NCBI RefSeq assembly: GCF_007595705.1
Contig: NZ_NISY01000012.1
Span: forward strand, 124,001-188,000
Direction: 5' to 3'
DNA: 64,000 nucleotides
Source: Streptomyces sp. SAJ15
GTDB lineage: Bacteria > Actinomycetota > Actinomycetes > Streptomycetales > Streptomycetaceae
Below are positions 28,626-36,231 of the stretch, one piece after another (position 1 is the stretch's first letter; every line of letters begins with the position of its first letter). The position numbers and the translations under genes were made by a program. Below the pieces are notes generated by a model. It ran no database searches and was not told the DNA's origin. It saw nothing but the letters and a program-made list of their open reading frames with translations.

Positions 28626-29263
28626 TGGTCACCGCCGGCGATGCGCTGGAGGTTCGCGATGCCGTCCGGGTCGTATTCCGCAGCGATGACGGCGGCGGCG
28701 TAGTCGGGGTAGACCTCGGCGAGCTTCGCCTTGTTGACCATGTCGGCGGTGGCGAACGCGGAGATGAGGTGCTGGGTGAAGGTCCCTGCCTGGTAGCCGC
28801 CGTGGCCGTAGTGCCACAGGACGTGGTTCGCTGTCTCGGCGGGGATGGCGGGTGTGGGCTGTGGGTCCTCTGCCCCGATGGCCTTCGCGAGGAGGCTGAC
28901 GGCGTGGACCCGCGCCACCTGGCTGGTGTCCGGGGTGAACGCGAGATGCAGTCGGCCTCGCTCTCCGATGGTCAGGGACTCGGAGATCGGCTCCAGTCCG
29001 TCGGCTCCGAGGCTGATGGCCCACTCGGACACGTCGGCGGCGTCGCGGATGAAGTCGTCGATCTGCTGCCGGGCTGCGAGGAACTCGATGTTGAGGAGTT
29101 GTTCCCAGGTGCGTCCACTTCCGTCGCCAGGGTTGGTGGACTGGATGTAGTCGCGGTCCATCCGGTCGGCGATCTCGCTGGGCGTGATGCCTCGGACGGC
29201 GGAGGCGACGATGCTGGATGCCGTGACGCGGAGGTCCTCGTCGGTGTACGGGCGGTCGGTCAT
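28622..29263 (-). CDS. Hypothetical protein of the recombination cluster
   Basis: A 213-residue soluble protein, mostly helical (SEIADRMDRDYIQS, LLNIEFLAARQQIDDFIRDA, HAVSLLAKAIGAEDP, NKAKLAEVYPDYAAAVIAAE). No catalytic or metal motif is evident and I do not recognise the family. It precedes the zinc-exonuclease-Sak4 set and overlaps it, so it may belong to that machinery. A gap of 66 bp separates it from the gene upstream. Confidence 0.7.
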   Translation of the reverse strand: MTDRPYTDEDLRVTASSIVASAVRGITPSEIADRMDRDYIQSTNPGDGSGRTWEQLLNIEFLAARQQIDDFIRDAADVSEWAISLGADGLEPISESLTIGERGRLHLAFTPDTSQVARVHAVSLLAKAIGAEDPQPTPAIPAETANHVLWHYGHGGYQAGTFTQHLISAFATADMVNKAKLAEVYPDYAAAVIAAEYDPDGIANLQRIAGGDQ

Positions 29264-29329
29264 GTGTGGGTGCTCCAGGTGGTTTGGGGCCCGCGCCGCC
29301 GGCCGGTGGCATCCGGTGGCGCGGGCGGT

Positions 29330-29794
29330 CTATGCGGCGTCGCCGTCCGGCTGGGCCCAGGACGGGATGTGCCTGGGGTCTGTGCTGCCGGGACTGCGGG
29401 AGAGGTGTATGACGGGGCCGGCTGCGAATCGCTGCTGGAGGCTGCGGCAGTCGAGGCCATGGGGCCACGTGGCGTCGTCGATGCCGGGCTCGACATCGCG
29501 GACCATCGGGGGCACGTCGACCGCGGTAAGTCGCGCGAGCTGGGCGCGGAGCTGACCGTTCTCGGCGCGGAGCTGATGCAGCTCTGCGGTGTCGATCGCT
29601 TCCGTGTCGAGCCGCTCCGCCAGACCATTCCGCTCGGCCTGCAGGGCTACGATCGCCGCCTTGGCCGTGTTCAGCGCACAAGCGAGGTCATCACTGGCCC
29701 GCCTCAAGCGCCGGTTCTCATCGCGAAGATCGGCCAGCGCGTCGGCTGCCCGGCGCTTCCCTGAGCCTCGCAGCCGAGACAGACTCACGGTCAC
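29330..29794 (-). CDS. Coiled-coil protein
   Basis: A 154-residue protein from a GTG. Residues about 10-95 form a continuous coiled coil (ADLRDENRRLRRASDDLACA, ERNGLAERLDTEAIDTAELH, QLRAENGQLRAQLARL). The C terminus (DVEPGIDDATWPHGLDCRSL) is short and mixed. It probably acts as an oligomerising scaffold. The GTG overlaps the previous stop by four bases. Confidence 0.66.
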   Translation of the reverse strand: MTVSLSRLRGSGKRRAADALADLRDENRRLRRASDDLACALNTAKAAIVALQAERNGLAERLDTEAIDTAELHQLRAENGQLRAQLARLTAVDVPPMVRDVEPGIDDATWPHGLDCRSLQQRFAAGPVIHLSRSPGSTDPRHIPSWAQPDGDAA

Positions 29795-30066
29795 GACGCT
29801 GCCTCCCTCGGCAGCGGCACCTTTCCGAGGAGCTGGCCCAGGGGGCGGTGCTTGCAGGCGCCCATGAAGCAGGGCTTCGCACGCTGCTTCCACTCGGCGA
29901 GGTCCACAACCTCGACGCGCCAGCCCTCGGCTGCCTCACGGCGCCGGTCCTTAACGCAAGGCGTGAAACGCTTGTGGGCGTCCTCGGCGAGAGGGCCCAC
30001 GGCCGACACGTACACGGAGCCGTACACGCAGCCGTTGGGGCCTACGTGGATCCAGAAGCCCGTCAC
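29791..30066 (-). CDS. Small conserved-looking phage protein
   Basis: A 91-residue protein from a GTG. It opens VTGFWIHVGPNGCVYGSVYV, followed by a helical WRVEVVDLAEWKQRAKPC and a basic Cys/His end (FMGACKHRPLGQLLG). The spaced Cys and His residues could bind a metal. It overlaps genes on both sides. Function unknown. Confidence 0.65.
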   Translation of the reverse strand: MTGFWIHVGPNGCVYGSVYVSAVGPLAEDAHKRFTPCVKDRRREAAEGWRVEVVDLAEWKQRAKPCFMGACKHRPLGQLLGKVPLPREAAS

Positions 30067-30536
30067 CAGGTCCTCCCGATTTCGCGGAGGCTGCCGGTGC
30101 GGGTGCGGATGTCGGCGGCGGGGATTGGCTGGCTGGTGGCCCCTTCGACTGCCCGGATATTCCCGTCGCCGCAGCTGATCCAGGCGCGGCTGTTGCCGTC
30201 GAGGTAGATCGGGCGCCGGTTGTCGTCCTGAGCTTCGATCGGGTCCGCGGCGAGTTGCTTGAGGATCTCGGCTGCTTCCCCGGGTTCGCCGGCCATGAGG
30301 AGGTCCAGGGCCCTTCCCGCCTCTGTGACGAGGCGGTCGTTCTCCTGCTCGAGGATGGCGGCGATCTGGCGGGCATGCTCTTGGCCGGCGGCGAGCTCGA
30401 CGATGTGCTCCTGCTGGTAGCGGCCGGTGGCGGCGGCGCCGTCGGCGAAAGCCAGCAGCCACGCCAGGTCGCTCTCCCGGGCACTTTCCTTACCGGTGCG
30501 CTGCCGGATCTCGGCGAGGCGATTCGTGGTGGTCAA
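30063..30536 (-). CDS. Helical hypothetical protein with a TTG start
   Basis: A 157-residue protein. The start is a TTG at 30534-30536 overlapping the previous stop and preceded by AAGGGGGG. Its body is helical (RLAEIRQRTGKESARESDLA, ELAAGQEHARQIAAILEQEN) with a small beta end (RRPIYLDGNSRAWISCGDG). The helical half may form a coiled coil. Function is not recognised. Confidence 0.66.
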   Translation of the reverse strand: MTTTNRLAEIRQRTGKESARESDLAWLLAFADGAAATGRYQQEHIVELAAGQEHARQIAAILEQENDRLVTEAGRALDLLMAGEPGEAAEILKQLAADPIEAQDDNRRPIYLDGNSRAWISCGDGNIRAVEGATSQPIPAADIRTRTGSLREIGRTW

Positions 30537-30643
30537 TGTCCCCCCTTGGGGTGTTGGAGTCGTCGGCCGGCTGCGATGAGGAGCAGGCCGACGATGGTGG
30601 AGAGCGCTGCGGCGGCAGCGGCGCGGAGAATCGGGTCGCTCAC
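30533..30643 (-). CDS. Tiny single-pass membrane protein
   Basis: A 36-residue protein from a GTG. Residues 5-25 (ILRAAAAAALSTIVGLLLIA) form one membrane helix with a basic tail (GRRLQHPKGG). Together with the next gene upstream it makes a pair of very small membrane proteins inside the early operon. Holin-like or membrane-anchoring roles are possible. Confidence 0.52.
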   Translation of the reverse strand: MSDPILRAAAAAALSTIVGLLLIAAGRRLQHPKGGH

Positions 30644-30807
30644 TGGGCGGGCCGGCGGCGGGGCGGGTTGGCGAGCCGATACGCCTGGTGGGCGTCCTGC
30701 TCGGCGTCAACCGCCGCCCGGGCCGCCTCAACCTGGTCGGTGAGGACGGCGATCCGCACGACGAGGAGCATCAGCAGCACCGGATCGATGGCGATCGGCG
30801 GGATCAC
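30640..30807 (-). CDS. Small membrane-associated protein
   Basis: A 55-residue protein from a GTG. The N terminus IPPIAIDPVLLMLLVVRIAV is a hydrophobic helix and the rest an amphipathic helix (DQVEAARAAVDAEQDAHQAY) with an Arg-rich end. Overlaps join it to both neighbours. Function unknown. Confidence 0.55.
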   Translation of the reverse strand: MIPPIAIDPVLLMLLVVRIAVLTDQVEAARAAVDAEQDAHQAYRLANPPRRRPAQ

Positions 30808-31016
30808 GGCCCAGCCGCCCGGTGATCACGCGGGGCAGCGTGTGCCGCCCACACGGCGTCCATCGCGGCGTTGTAAGCGGCCACCTGCTGCGGAAGCCAC
30901 CCAGCCTCGTCCGTGCCGTACACACGGTGGAACTGCTGATCGGCCTCGACCAACTCGAGCTGCAGCAGGTCCGCGTCAGTCAGTACGGCCGTCTCGTAGC
31001 CAAGGAGGAGCGTCAT
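30804..31016 (-). CDS. Small helical protein
   Basis: A 70-residue protein (MTLLLGYETAVLTDADLLQL, then ELVEADQQFHRVYGTDEA and a Trp/Ala-rich end). It is acidic at the start and helical throughout. It overlaps genes at both ends by four bases. Not recognised. Confidence 0.58.
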   Translation of the reverse strand: MTLLLGYETAVLTDADLLQLELVEADQQFHRVYGTDEAGWLPQQVAAYNAAMDAVWAAHAAPRDHRAAGP

Positions 31017-31252
31017 GCCGTCACCGCCTTGCGCGTCACGGCTTTGGCATTCGCGGCCACCTTGCGGCGGGCTGCCAGCCCTTCCAGGTATCCAGCCGCT
31101 GCGGCAGTGTCGCCCTGGGCTATCAGCGACCGCACGTAGCCCTCGGTGTCCTCCCCAGGACTCGCCTTCCAGCCGGCGTGGAACGCGAGCATGAACAGGT
31201 GCGGGTCACTCGACACCTCCGCGCGCGCCTTGGCGTAGTCGATGGTGCTCAT
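31013..31252 (-). CDS. Small hypothetical protein
   Basis: A 79-residue protein starting MSTIDYAKARAEVSSDPHLF. It contains a helix-loop-helix with FHAGWKASPGEDTEGYVRSL and a basic tail (LEGLAARRKVAANAKAVTRK). The tail could contact DNA. It is coupled by overlaps to both neighbours. Function unknown. Confidence 0.62.
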   Translation of the reverse strand: MSTIDYAKARAEVSSDPHLFMLAFHAGWKASPGEDTEGYVRSLIAQGDTAAAAGYLEGLAARRKVAANAKAVTRKAVTA

Positions 31253-31581
31253 GCGGCCACCGTCTCGGTGGCGATAGCCGACAGCAGCGGCCCATAGGCG
31301 ACCAGCTCCACCGTCGAACCGAGCAGGGACCCCTCAGCCTGCAGCGCGAGCGTCTGATCGAATGTCCGCGTCTCCACTGCACCGGACGGGATGCGCAGGG
31401 CCTCGCGCCACGCCTCGAAGTCGGCGAACGTGCTGTTGATGCTGTGCAGAGTCAGCTCGATCCGGTTCGTGTAGATCGCGCATAGGCTGATCGCGGCCAA
31501 AGGCAGGCCCTCGAATTCGGTGAGCAGGGCCACCAGCGCCTCGCGGACTTCCGCCTGCGCGGCCATCGTCCGAGTCGTCAC
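31249..31581 (-). CDS. Hypothetical protein
   Basis: A 110-residue protein from a GTG. A first helix (QAEVREALVALLTEFEG) is followed by strands (LPLAAISLCAIYTNRIELTL) and further helix/strand pairs (FADFEAWREAL, SLLGSTVELVAYGPLLSA). It resembles a small alpha/beta sandwich. No known motif. The GTG overlaps the stop of the 31578 gene. Confidence 0.64.
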   Translation of the reverse strand: MTTRTMAAQAEVREALVALLTEFEGLPLAAISLCAIYTNRIELTLHSINSTFADFEAWREALRIPSGAVETRTFDQTLALQAEGSLLGSTVELVAYGPLLSAIATETVAA

Positions 31582-32156
31582 GACGCCACCTCCGCAGGCT
31601 TCCGGGCAGCGGCGAGCATCGGCGTCTTCTGGAAGTCTCGAAGCGCGCCGACCAGCGTTTCGCGCCACGCGATCGGCCCATGACACTTCCGGTAGGGGTT
31701 GTGGAACCACGCGCGCTGGAATGCCTCCGCGCCGCAGTCCTGACACTGCACGAGCGGACCGATCTTCGACTGCCGACGTTCTGCGCGGAACGCCTCGACT
31801 CGCTGGTAGCTGTCCGGCCGCTCGAACTCCAGCGATCCTTCGATGACCTCGGTGTCCTTGAGCGGAATGTCCGTCCAGTCGTCGACCCAGTAGGCCAGTG
31901 CACTGTCCTCGGTCTCGGCGTCCACCCACAGGACTCGCGTGATGGTCTCGGTGACGATGATTGGGAAGCTGCGTTCTTGCAGGTCCCACGCGTCGCGGGG
32001 GGCTGTCTTCTCGAGGAGTTCCTGCATGCCCCAGTCGGGCTTGGCCGGCTTGGGGCGGGCCCACTGCGTCCCCAGGTACTCGTGCGGGCCGGAGTGCTCG
32101 AGTTCGCGGTCACATGTCCGGTAGCTGCTGTCGGGCTTCGGCTCGCCACACTTCAC
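31578..32156 (-). CDS. Protein with two Cys/His zinc sites
   Basis: A 192-residue protein from a GTG. The N terminus reads KCGEPKPDSSYRTCDRELEH with a following SGPHEY, a Cys-Cys-His-His cluster. A beta-rich middle (SFPIIVTETITRVLWVDAET) follows. A second zinc site appears near residues 138-160 (VQCQDCGAEAFQ, NPYRKCHG). The combination is seen in phage-encoded accessory proteins, but I cannot assign a role. Confidence 0.67.
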   Translation of the reverse strand: MKCGEPKPDSSYRTCDRELEHSGPHEYLGTQWARPKPAKPDWGMQELLEKTAPRDAWDLQERSFPIIVTETITRVLWVDAETEDSALAYWVDDWTDIPLKDTEVIEGSLEFERPDSYQRVEAFRAERRQSKIGPLVQCQDCGAEAFQRAWFHNPYRKCHGPIAWRETLVGALRDFQKTPMLAAARKPAEVAS

Positions 32157-32353
32157 GCGGCACCTCCGGGAGTCCAGTTCGGGTAGTCCACTTCGGTGGA
32201 CACGGGCACCTCGGGGTGCGTCACGAGGTAGAGGGAGACAGTCAGGGCCGATACCTGGCCGTCCGAGTGGAGTGCGGCCTCGCGGGCAATCGCATCGACC
32301 AGCACCTGCGGGTCAGCCGCGGGAATGGGTCGAGGAGTCGTCGGAGTCGACAT
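32153..32353 (-). CDS. Small hypothetical protein
   Basis: A 66-residue protein from an ATG that overlaps the previous stop by one base (a GTG one codon earlier is also possible). It has a Pro/Thr-rich start, a helix (DPQVLVDAIAREAALHSDG) and a strand-rich end (QVSALTVSLYLVTHPEVP). Not recognised. Confidence 0.58.
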   Translation of the reverse strand: MSTPTTPRPIPAADPQVLVDAIAREAALHSDGQVSALTVSLYLVTHPEVPVSTEVDYPNWTPGGAA

Positions 32354-32778
32354 CACCAACCACCGCCGATCGCGGCCTCGGCAGCCCGCAGAGCAACTGT
32401 CAAGCCGGCCAACGCTTCGTTCGTCTCGTGTCGCTCCATCTCCAGCGCCGCGACCTGCTTCTTCAGCTCGTCGCGCTCGGCCTCGGCCTTCTCCGCCCGG
32501 TTGCGCCAGCGCTGCTTGCCTGCCTTGTGGCGCTCGATGTCGCGGCGCAGTTCCGGCAGCGTGGCCCTCTCCAGGAAGGCAATGGCCTCATTATCGGCGT
32601 CGCGATCGGCACGGACCCGGTCCAGCTCCGCCAGCAGCGCGCGGATCTCGTCCTCTCGCTCCGACGACAGCGGGGCGGGGGCGTCGTCGCGCTCGGGGAT
32701 GTACGGCGGGTTGGTGGCGTGCTCGCCCAGGAACTGGAGCAGCTCCGGAGTAGATAGGCGCCCGTTCGAGGTCGTCAT
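32353..32778 (-). CDS. Coiled-coil protein
   Basis: A 141-residue protein. Residues about 38-125 form a long coiled coil (SEREDEIRALLAELDRVRAD, RRDIERHKAGKQRWRNRAEK, AEAERDELKKQVAALEMERH) ending in a Gly/Trp tail. It is the second coiled-coil protein of the operon. It probably oligomerises or bridges other proteins. Confidence 0.66.
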   Translation of the reverse strand: MTTSNGRLSTPELLQFLGEHATNPPYIPERDDAPAPLSSEREDEIRALLAELDRVRADRDADNEAIAFLERATLPELRRDIERHKAGKQRWRNRAEKAEAERDELKKQVAALEMERHETNEALAGLTVALRAAEAAIGGGW

Positions 32779-33029
32779 CGCGCACCCCCGAGCCGGACGA
32801 TCAGGCCCGGGTTATGAGCGGCCACGATCTTGTTGTTCTTGGCCCAGACATGCAGGTTGTGGGCCAGCGCCTCACGGTTCTTCGGCGACCGGCACAGGCC
32901 GATGTTGTACGCAGCCTCGAACGCGGCGATCTCAGCATCGAGCACGTGCTCGGGAATCCCCCGCGCGATCAGCAGTTCAACTGCCTCAGGGATAGGTTCA
33001 GGGACGGGAGTTGTGGATGATGTAGGCAT
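32775..33029 (-). CDS. Small helical protein
   Basis: An 84-residue protein with a Pro/Thr-rich start and a helical body (EAVELLIARGIPEHVLDAEI, FEAAYNIGLCRSPKNREALA). The end is basic and hydrophobic (NNKIVAAHNPGLIVRLGG). It lies 97 bases downstream of the excisionase-like gene, at the head of the overlapping block. Function unknown. Confidence 0.6.
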   Translation of the reverse strand: MPTSSTTPVPEPIPEAVELLIARGIPEHVLDAEIAAFEAAYNIGLCRSPKNREALAHNLHVWAKNNKIVAAHNPGLIVRLGGAR

Positions 33030-33126
33030 GGGACTGCCCTTCCTTCAGTGGATGGTGTGGGTGGATCCCTAGGCCCCGGCTGCCGGTGACTCGCCAGAAA
33101 CCGGCGGTTGGGGCCGCAAAGCCGCG

Positions 33127-33420
33127 TCAGGCGGCGGACTTGGCCGAGCGCCTGGTGGCCGGCTTACGCTGGGCCGAGCGGCGGGCGCGGCCCTGCGGCG
33201 TACCGCGCGTCAGCTCGTGAATGCGAGCGCGGTTCTCGCGGCTGGTAACGATGCCCCTGCCAGGACGGCTGTGGAGTTCCCCGTCAGGGTCGTTCCTGAA
33301 GATTCGGCGCAGCGTCGAGACGCCGACCTTCATGATGTAGGCGGTCTCCTGGATGGTCATGTAGTCCGCGTTGGGGTCCGCCGGCTTAACCGGCCGGTGG
33401 TAGCTCATCTGGTCGGACAT
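33127..33420 (-). CDS. Excisionase/AlpA-like HTH protein
   Basis: A 97-residue protein. The ATG at 33418-33420 lies just after the cro-like gene's stop and has AGAGGTGA upstream; an ATG at 33435 is also possible. Residues about 20-65 give a MerR/AlpA-type helix-turn-helix (MTIQETAYIMKVGVSTLRRI, then GRGIVTSRENRARIHEL) and the tail is very basic (RARRSAQRKPATRRSAKS). Its place between the switch region and the early operon, and its fold, suit a recombination directionality factor for the integrase, though an early activator is also possible. Confidence 0.72.
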   Translation of the reverse strand: MSDQMSYHRPVKPADPNADYMTIQETAYIMKVGVSTLRRIFRNDPDGELHSRPGRGIVTSRENRARIHELTRGTPQGRARRSAQRKPATRRSAKSAA

Positions 33421-33421
33421 G

Positions 33422-33685
33422 TCACCTCTGCTCATCGGGTTGGTCCTCGTCGTGTGGGGGTGTTGCGAGGAGCTGCTCGTCATCGGGCGCCAGGCCCAGT
33501 GCCGTGCGGAGCGCGGCGTAGCTTTTCGGCCGCATGCGGGTGCGGTAGCCGTTCTCGAGGTGGTTGAGGTAGCGCTCGCTTATGCCTGCGAGCCCTGCCG
33601 CCTCGCCCGTGCCGAGTCCTGCCTGCATACGGCGTGCGCGTATTGCCGCCCCGTTCACCGGGAAGGTGGGGTCGGGTCTGTGCAT
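33422..33685 (-). CDS. Cro-like XRE regulator
   Basis: An 87-residue protein with one helix-turn-helix (GAAIRARRMQAGLGTGEAAG, LAGISERYLNHLENGYRTRM). Its ATG at 33683-33685 sits inside the 5-bp inverted repeat ctgtgcatacacag and has no ribosome site, so a leaderless mRNA is likely. It is divergent from the repressor-like gene at 33861, with the repeated-operator array between them. By position it is the Cro counterpart that would start the leftward lytic operon. Confidence 0.82.
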   Translation of the reverse strand: MHRPDPTFPVNGAAIRARRMQAGLGTGEAAGLAGISERYLNHLENGYRTRMRPKSYAALRTALGLAPDDEQLLATPPHDEDQPDEQR

Positions 33686-33696
33686 ACACAGAAGTT

Positions 33697-33816
33697 AGCC
33701 CTAGTTGGCCCCAAAAGCTAGCCCTGGTTGGCCCTAATTGGCTTTTGTTGGTACTCGTTGGTACGCGTTCGAAGCTGTGAAAAGCCAGCTAGGGCCGACT
33801 TTCGGCCCTACTTAGC
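33697..33816. promoter_or_regulatory. Operator array of the genetic switch (five repeated sites)
   Basis: A 13-bp motif close to GGCCCTAGTTGGC occurs at 33697-33709, 33720-33732, 33730-33742 (overlapping), 33784-33796 (inverted) and 33804-33816 (diverged). Neighbouring sites are about 20-23 bp apart, two helical turns. A second repeated unit, TTGGTAC, occurs twice between sites 3 and 4, and GTCCTGGCCG is repeated at 33821-33840 before the 33861 gene. The array fills the space between two divergent XRE genes, the layout of a lambda-type right operator. Confidence 0.72.
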
Positions 33817-33860
33817 CCCCGTCCTGGCCGGTCCTGGCCGGTCCTGAGAGGATGGTCGCC

Positions 33861-34274
33861 ATGACCACCCCCAAGGACCTGGCCCGCCTGGCGGCAGCAG
33901 TAAAGAGTCGCCGGCACGAGCTCGGGATTACTCGCCTCGCAGCCGCGACCGCCGCCGGCATGGCCAAGGGCACCTGGCAGCGCGTCGAAGAGGGCGCACC
34001 AGTGCGCGAAATGAACTACGCGAAGATCGAAAAGGTGCTGCGGTGGGCGAGCGGCAGCTGCATCGCCACAAGGGGCGGCGGTGAGCCCCTCCCCGTGGAA
34101 CCGGGCGCAACCGAAGGCGTGCTCATCGCATCCGCCTCCCCCGAACTAGAGGCGGCGGTGTCGCAGGCCGTGCAAACCGCCAGCATCGCCGTATCCGACC
34201 ACCTCACGGCCCCGGAGATCCGTGAGCTCAGCGCGCGCGTCGTGCAGGAGCTCAAGGACCGCGGTGTCCTCTAG
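33861..34274 (+). CDS. Repressor-like XRE protein
   Basis: A 137-residue protein. The ATG at 33861 is chosen over one at 33852 because GAGAGG sits at proper spacing from it. The N-terminal half is a helix-turn-helix domain (LARLAAAVKSRRHELGITRL, AAATAAGMAKGTWQRVEEG). The C-terminal half has a short linker and helices (SPELEAAVSQAVQTASIAVS, APEIRELSARVVQELKDRG) for dimerisation. There is no LexA-type protease domain, so inactivation would not be by RecA-stimulated self-cleavage. It is the likely maintenance repressor. Confidence 0.78.
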   Translation: MTTPKDLARLAAAVKSRRHELGITRLAAATAAGMAKGTWQRVEEGAPVREMNYAKIEKVLRWASGSCIATRGGGEPLPVEPGATEGVLIASASPELEAAVSQAVQTASIAVSDHLTAPEIRELSARVVQELKDRGVL

Positions 34275-34438
34275 AGTTCAAGAATTTCACTCGAAAGACG
34301 TACAACCTTTTGCGCTTCACACTTCTACGCGGTTGAAACTGCGACCACTTCGGCCCGGGGTGGTTCGTACTCGTCCGTAACGTGGCAGAGTCATAGCACA
34401 CCTTGGGGGGTTCTCCCACACCCATAAAGGGGGAGCTC

Positions 34439-34642
34439 ATGGTGCGCGGCGAACTCATCACCGTCGATTTCGGTCCAGGCTTCATAGGCTGGGCCGGCAT
34501 CGGCCCTGAGAAGATCGTGTGCGTGGCGCCGACCAACATCAAGGACAACGCCCCCAGCAGGGCTAACATCCGGGAAATGGTCACGCGCCAAGGAGGAGAC
34601 TGCGGAGCCTGCCGCCGCTGCCTCATAGGCAGAGGCGAGTAG
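34439..34642 (+). CDS. Small CxxC protein between repressor and integrase
   Basis: A 67-residue protein from an ATG preceded by GGGGGAGC. It has a small beta sheet (GELITVDFGPGFIGWAGIGP, EKIVCVAPTNIKD) and a C-terminal CGACRRC cluster that may bind zinc. It is co-directional with the integrase, 69 bases upstream of it, and could modulate integration or immunity. The family is not recognised. Confidence 0.62.
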   Translation: MVRGELITVDFGPGFIGWAGIGPEKIVCVAPTNIKDNAPSRANIREMVTRQGGDCGACRRCLIGRGE

Positions 34643-34711
34643 GAGGCAGTCACGCGGGGGGACGACAGACGCCGGCCTGTCGGACCGCCGCGGCACACGA
34701 AGGGGGCTGGC

Positions 34712-36109
34712 ATGCCGTATATCGAATGGCGAGGACGCAGCTGCCGAGTCCGCTGGGATACGGGACGGGTCGACCCCAAGACCGGTAACAAGATCTACGA
34801 GTCGAAGTCCAGCACCAAGTGGACCGAGGACGACGCCTACAACTATGGCCTCGACCACGAGTCAGACATCCGCAACGACCGCTACATCAGCCGACGCGAC
34901 GGATCCGTCCTGATGAAGGACTACTGCCGCACCTGGCCCGACACTCTCGACGTCGGCCACCTGCGAGACAAGGCCATCCGCTCCATGATCCGGCTCTACA
35001 TCGTGCCGCGGTGGGGCGAGGTTGCCGTCGGCGACATCAAGCCGTCTGCCTACCGGGCGTGGAAGAAGCAACTCAAGGCCCTGCCGAACGTGGGCGAGAA
35101 GTACGGTGAGGAGATCCTCACCGTCTTCTCCATGCTGATGGACGACGCCGTCGATGACGAGCTGCGAACGTCATCCCCCGTGCCAAAGGGCAAGCAACGG
35201 CGCCGTGGCAAGTACAAGAAGAAGCCGCGCGAGCGCAAGCGCGAGATGCGCATCGAGGACGTACATAAGCTGGCCCTCAACGCGGCGACCTTCTGGGGCC
35301 TGTCCGGGTACGTTTTCATGTGGACGATGGCCACCACTGGCATGCGGCCGGCCGAGATGTACGCGCTCCGACGCGAGTTCTGTCACCCGCACTGGCCGGC
35401 TTCCGACCCGGACCCGGACCGGCGCGAGGAAGCCATGGAGCGCTACGCGGGTGCCGACCCGATGCCGGCGCTGCGGGTGCAGTGGCAGCACCAGCGCGAG
35501 GAGGGCCAGCTGAAGCTGTTCCCTCCGAAATACGAGAGCGACCGGAACCTGGTCATCCCGCCCTTCCTCGCCGAGCTCCTCGAGATGCTGCTCGCTGGTC
35601 GCGACGGCGACGAGTGGGTCTTCCGCAGCCTCAGCGGGTCGCTCCTAGCGAACGCCAATTTCTCCTATTACTACTGGCGGCCGATAGCTGACGGCCGGGA
35701 GGCCTCGGCGGAGTTCGAGCGGACGCGGCTGGGGCAGCGGCAGACAGTCACGTCCCGCCGGCCCCTGCCGACGATGCCGGCGACTCCCTACGCGGGCAAG
35801 CGTCTGTACCTACTGCGGCACGGACATAAGGAGTGGATCGACGAAGCTGGTGGGGTGCACAGCCGGATCGCCGTGGAGTCCCGGATGGGGCACGAGGTGG
35901 CGGGCGTGGAGGGCTTGTACGCGAACGTGACGACCACGATGGAGAGGCGCATCATGGACTCGTTGCAGGTCAGGTGGCTCCGATTCGCCGCCGCGAGCAA
36001 GGAGCGTTTGTGGGAATCGTCTCCCACTCCTCTCCCACTGGACCTGGTGGACTGGATGAAGCAGCAGGTCAAAGCCGGGAAGAGCCTTGATCCAGAACCT
36101 GGTTCATGA
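34712..36109 (+). CDS. int: Tyrosine site-specific integrase
   Basis: A 465-residue tyrosine recombinase. An arm-binding and core-binding N-terminal half (WRGRSCRVRWDTGRVDPKTG ... AYRAWKKQLKALP) precedes the catalytic domain. Arg212 lies in ATTGMRPAEMYALR, a possible Lys273 in PPKYESDR, Arg369 in LYLLRHGHKEW, His394 in RMGHE, and the nucleophile Tyr403 in GLYANVT. The position usually held by His, three residues before Arg369, is Tyr here. The stop codon overlaps the host uppP remnant, so the gene abuts the right attachment site, as is usual. It would insert and, with an excisionase, remove the element. Confidence 0.92.
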   Translation: MPYIEWRGRSCRVRWDTGRVDPKTGNKIYESKSSTKWTEDDAYNYGLDHESDIRNDRYISRRDGSVLMKDYCRTWPDTLDVGHLRDKAIRSMIRLYIVPRWGEVAVGDIKPSAYRAWKKQLKALPNVGEKYGEEILTVFSMLMDDAVDDELRTSSPVPKGKQRRRGKYKKKPRERKREMRIEDVHKLALNAATFWGLSGYVFMWTMATTGMRPAEMYALRREFCHPHWPASDPDPDRREEAMERYAGADPMPALRVQWQHQREEGQLKLFPPKYESDRNLVIPPFLAELLEMLLAGRDGDEWVFRSLSGSLLANANFSYYYWRPIADGREASAEFERTRLGQRQTVTSRRPLPTMPATPYAGKRLYLLRHGHKEWIDEAGGVHSRIAVESRMGHEVAGVEGLYANVTTTMERRIMDSLQVRWLRFAAASKERLWESSPTPLPLDLVDWMKQQVKAGKSLDPEPGS

Positions 36110-36231
36110 AGTTCATCACCACCAAGAGCTTCATGCCGTTCGTCATCTACCGCGTGGCGCTCGGCCTGCTGATCTTCGCCCTGGTCGGCTTCGGTGTGCT
36201 GAGCCCGCACGCCGGCGAGTCCGGGGGCTGA
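36091..36231 (+). pseudogene. uppP: 3' end of host uppP cut off by the element
   Basis: From 36091 an open frame reads ...TWFMKFITTKSFMPFVIYRV, then ALGLLIFALVGFGVLSPH and AGESGG-stop. This is the conserved last transmembrane segment and tail of undecaprenyl-diphosphatase (UppP/BacA), which recycles the lipid carrier for wall synthesis. Everything upstream is element DNA, with a stop codon in this frame at 36088-36090. The rest of uppP must lie beyond the left end of the element, where an element-encoded copy of the tail would restore the gene. uppP is usually important, so such restoration is expected. Confidence 0.88.
36098..36117. other. Probable right attachment site (attR) core
   Basis: The junction between integrase and uppP reads cctggttcatgaagttcatc; the integrase stop (36107-36109) and the first uppP-like codons (TGG TTC ATG AAG) overlap here. 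Tyrosine integrases that target coding genes cross over within a short identity block at such a place. The exact edges need the left end or the empty site for comparison. Confidence 0.55.
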
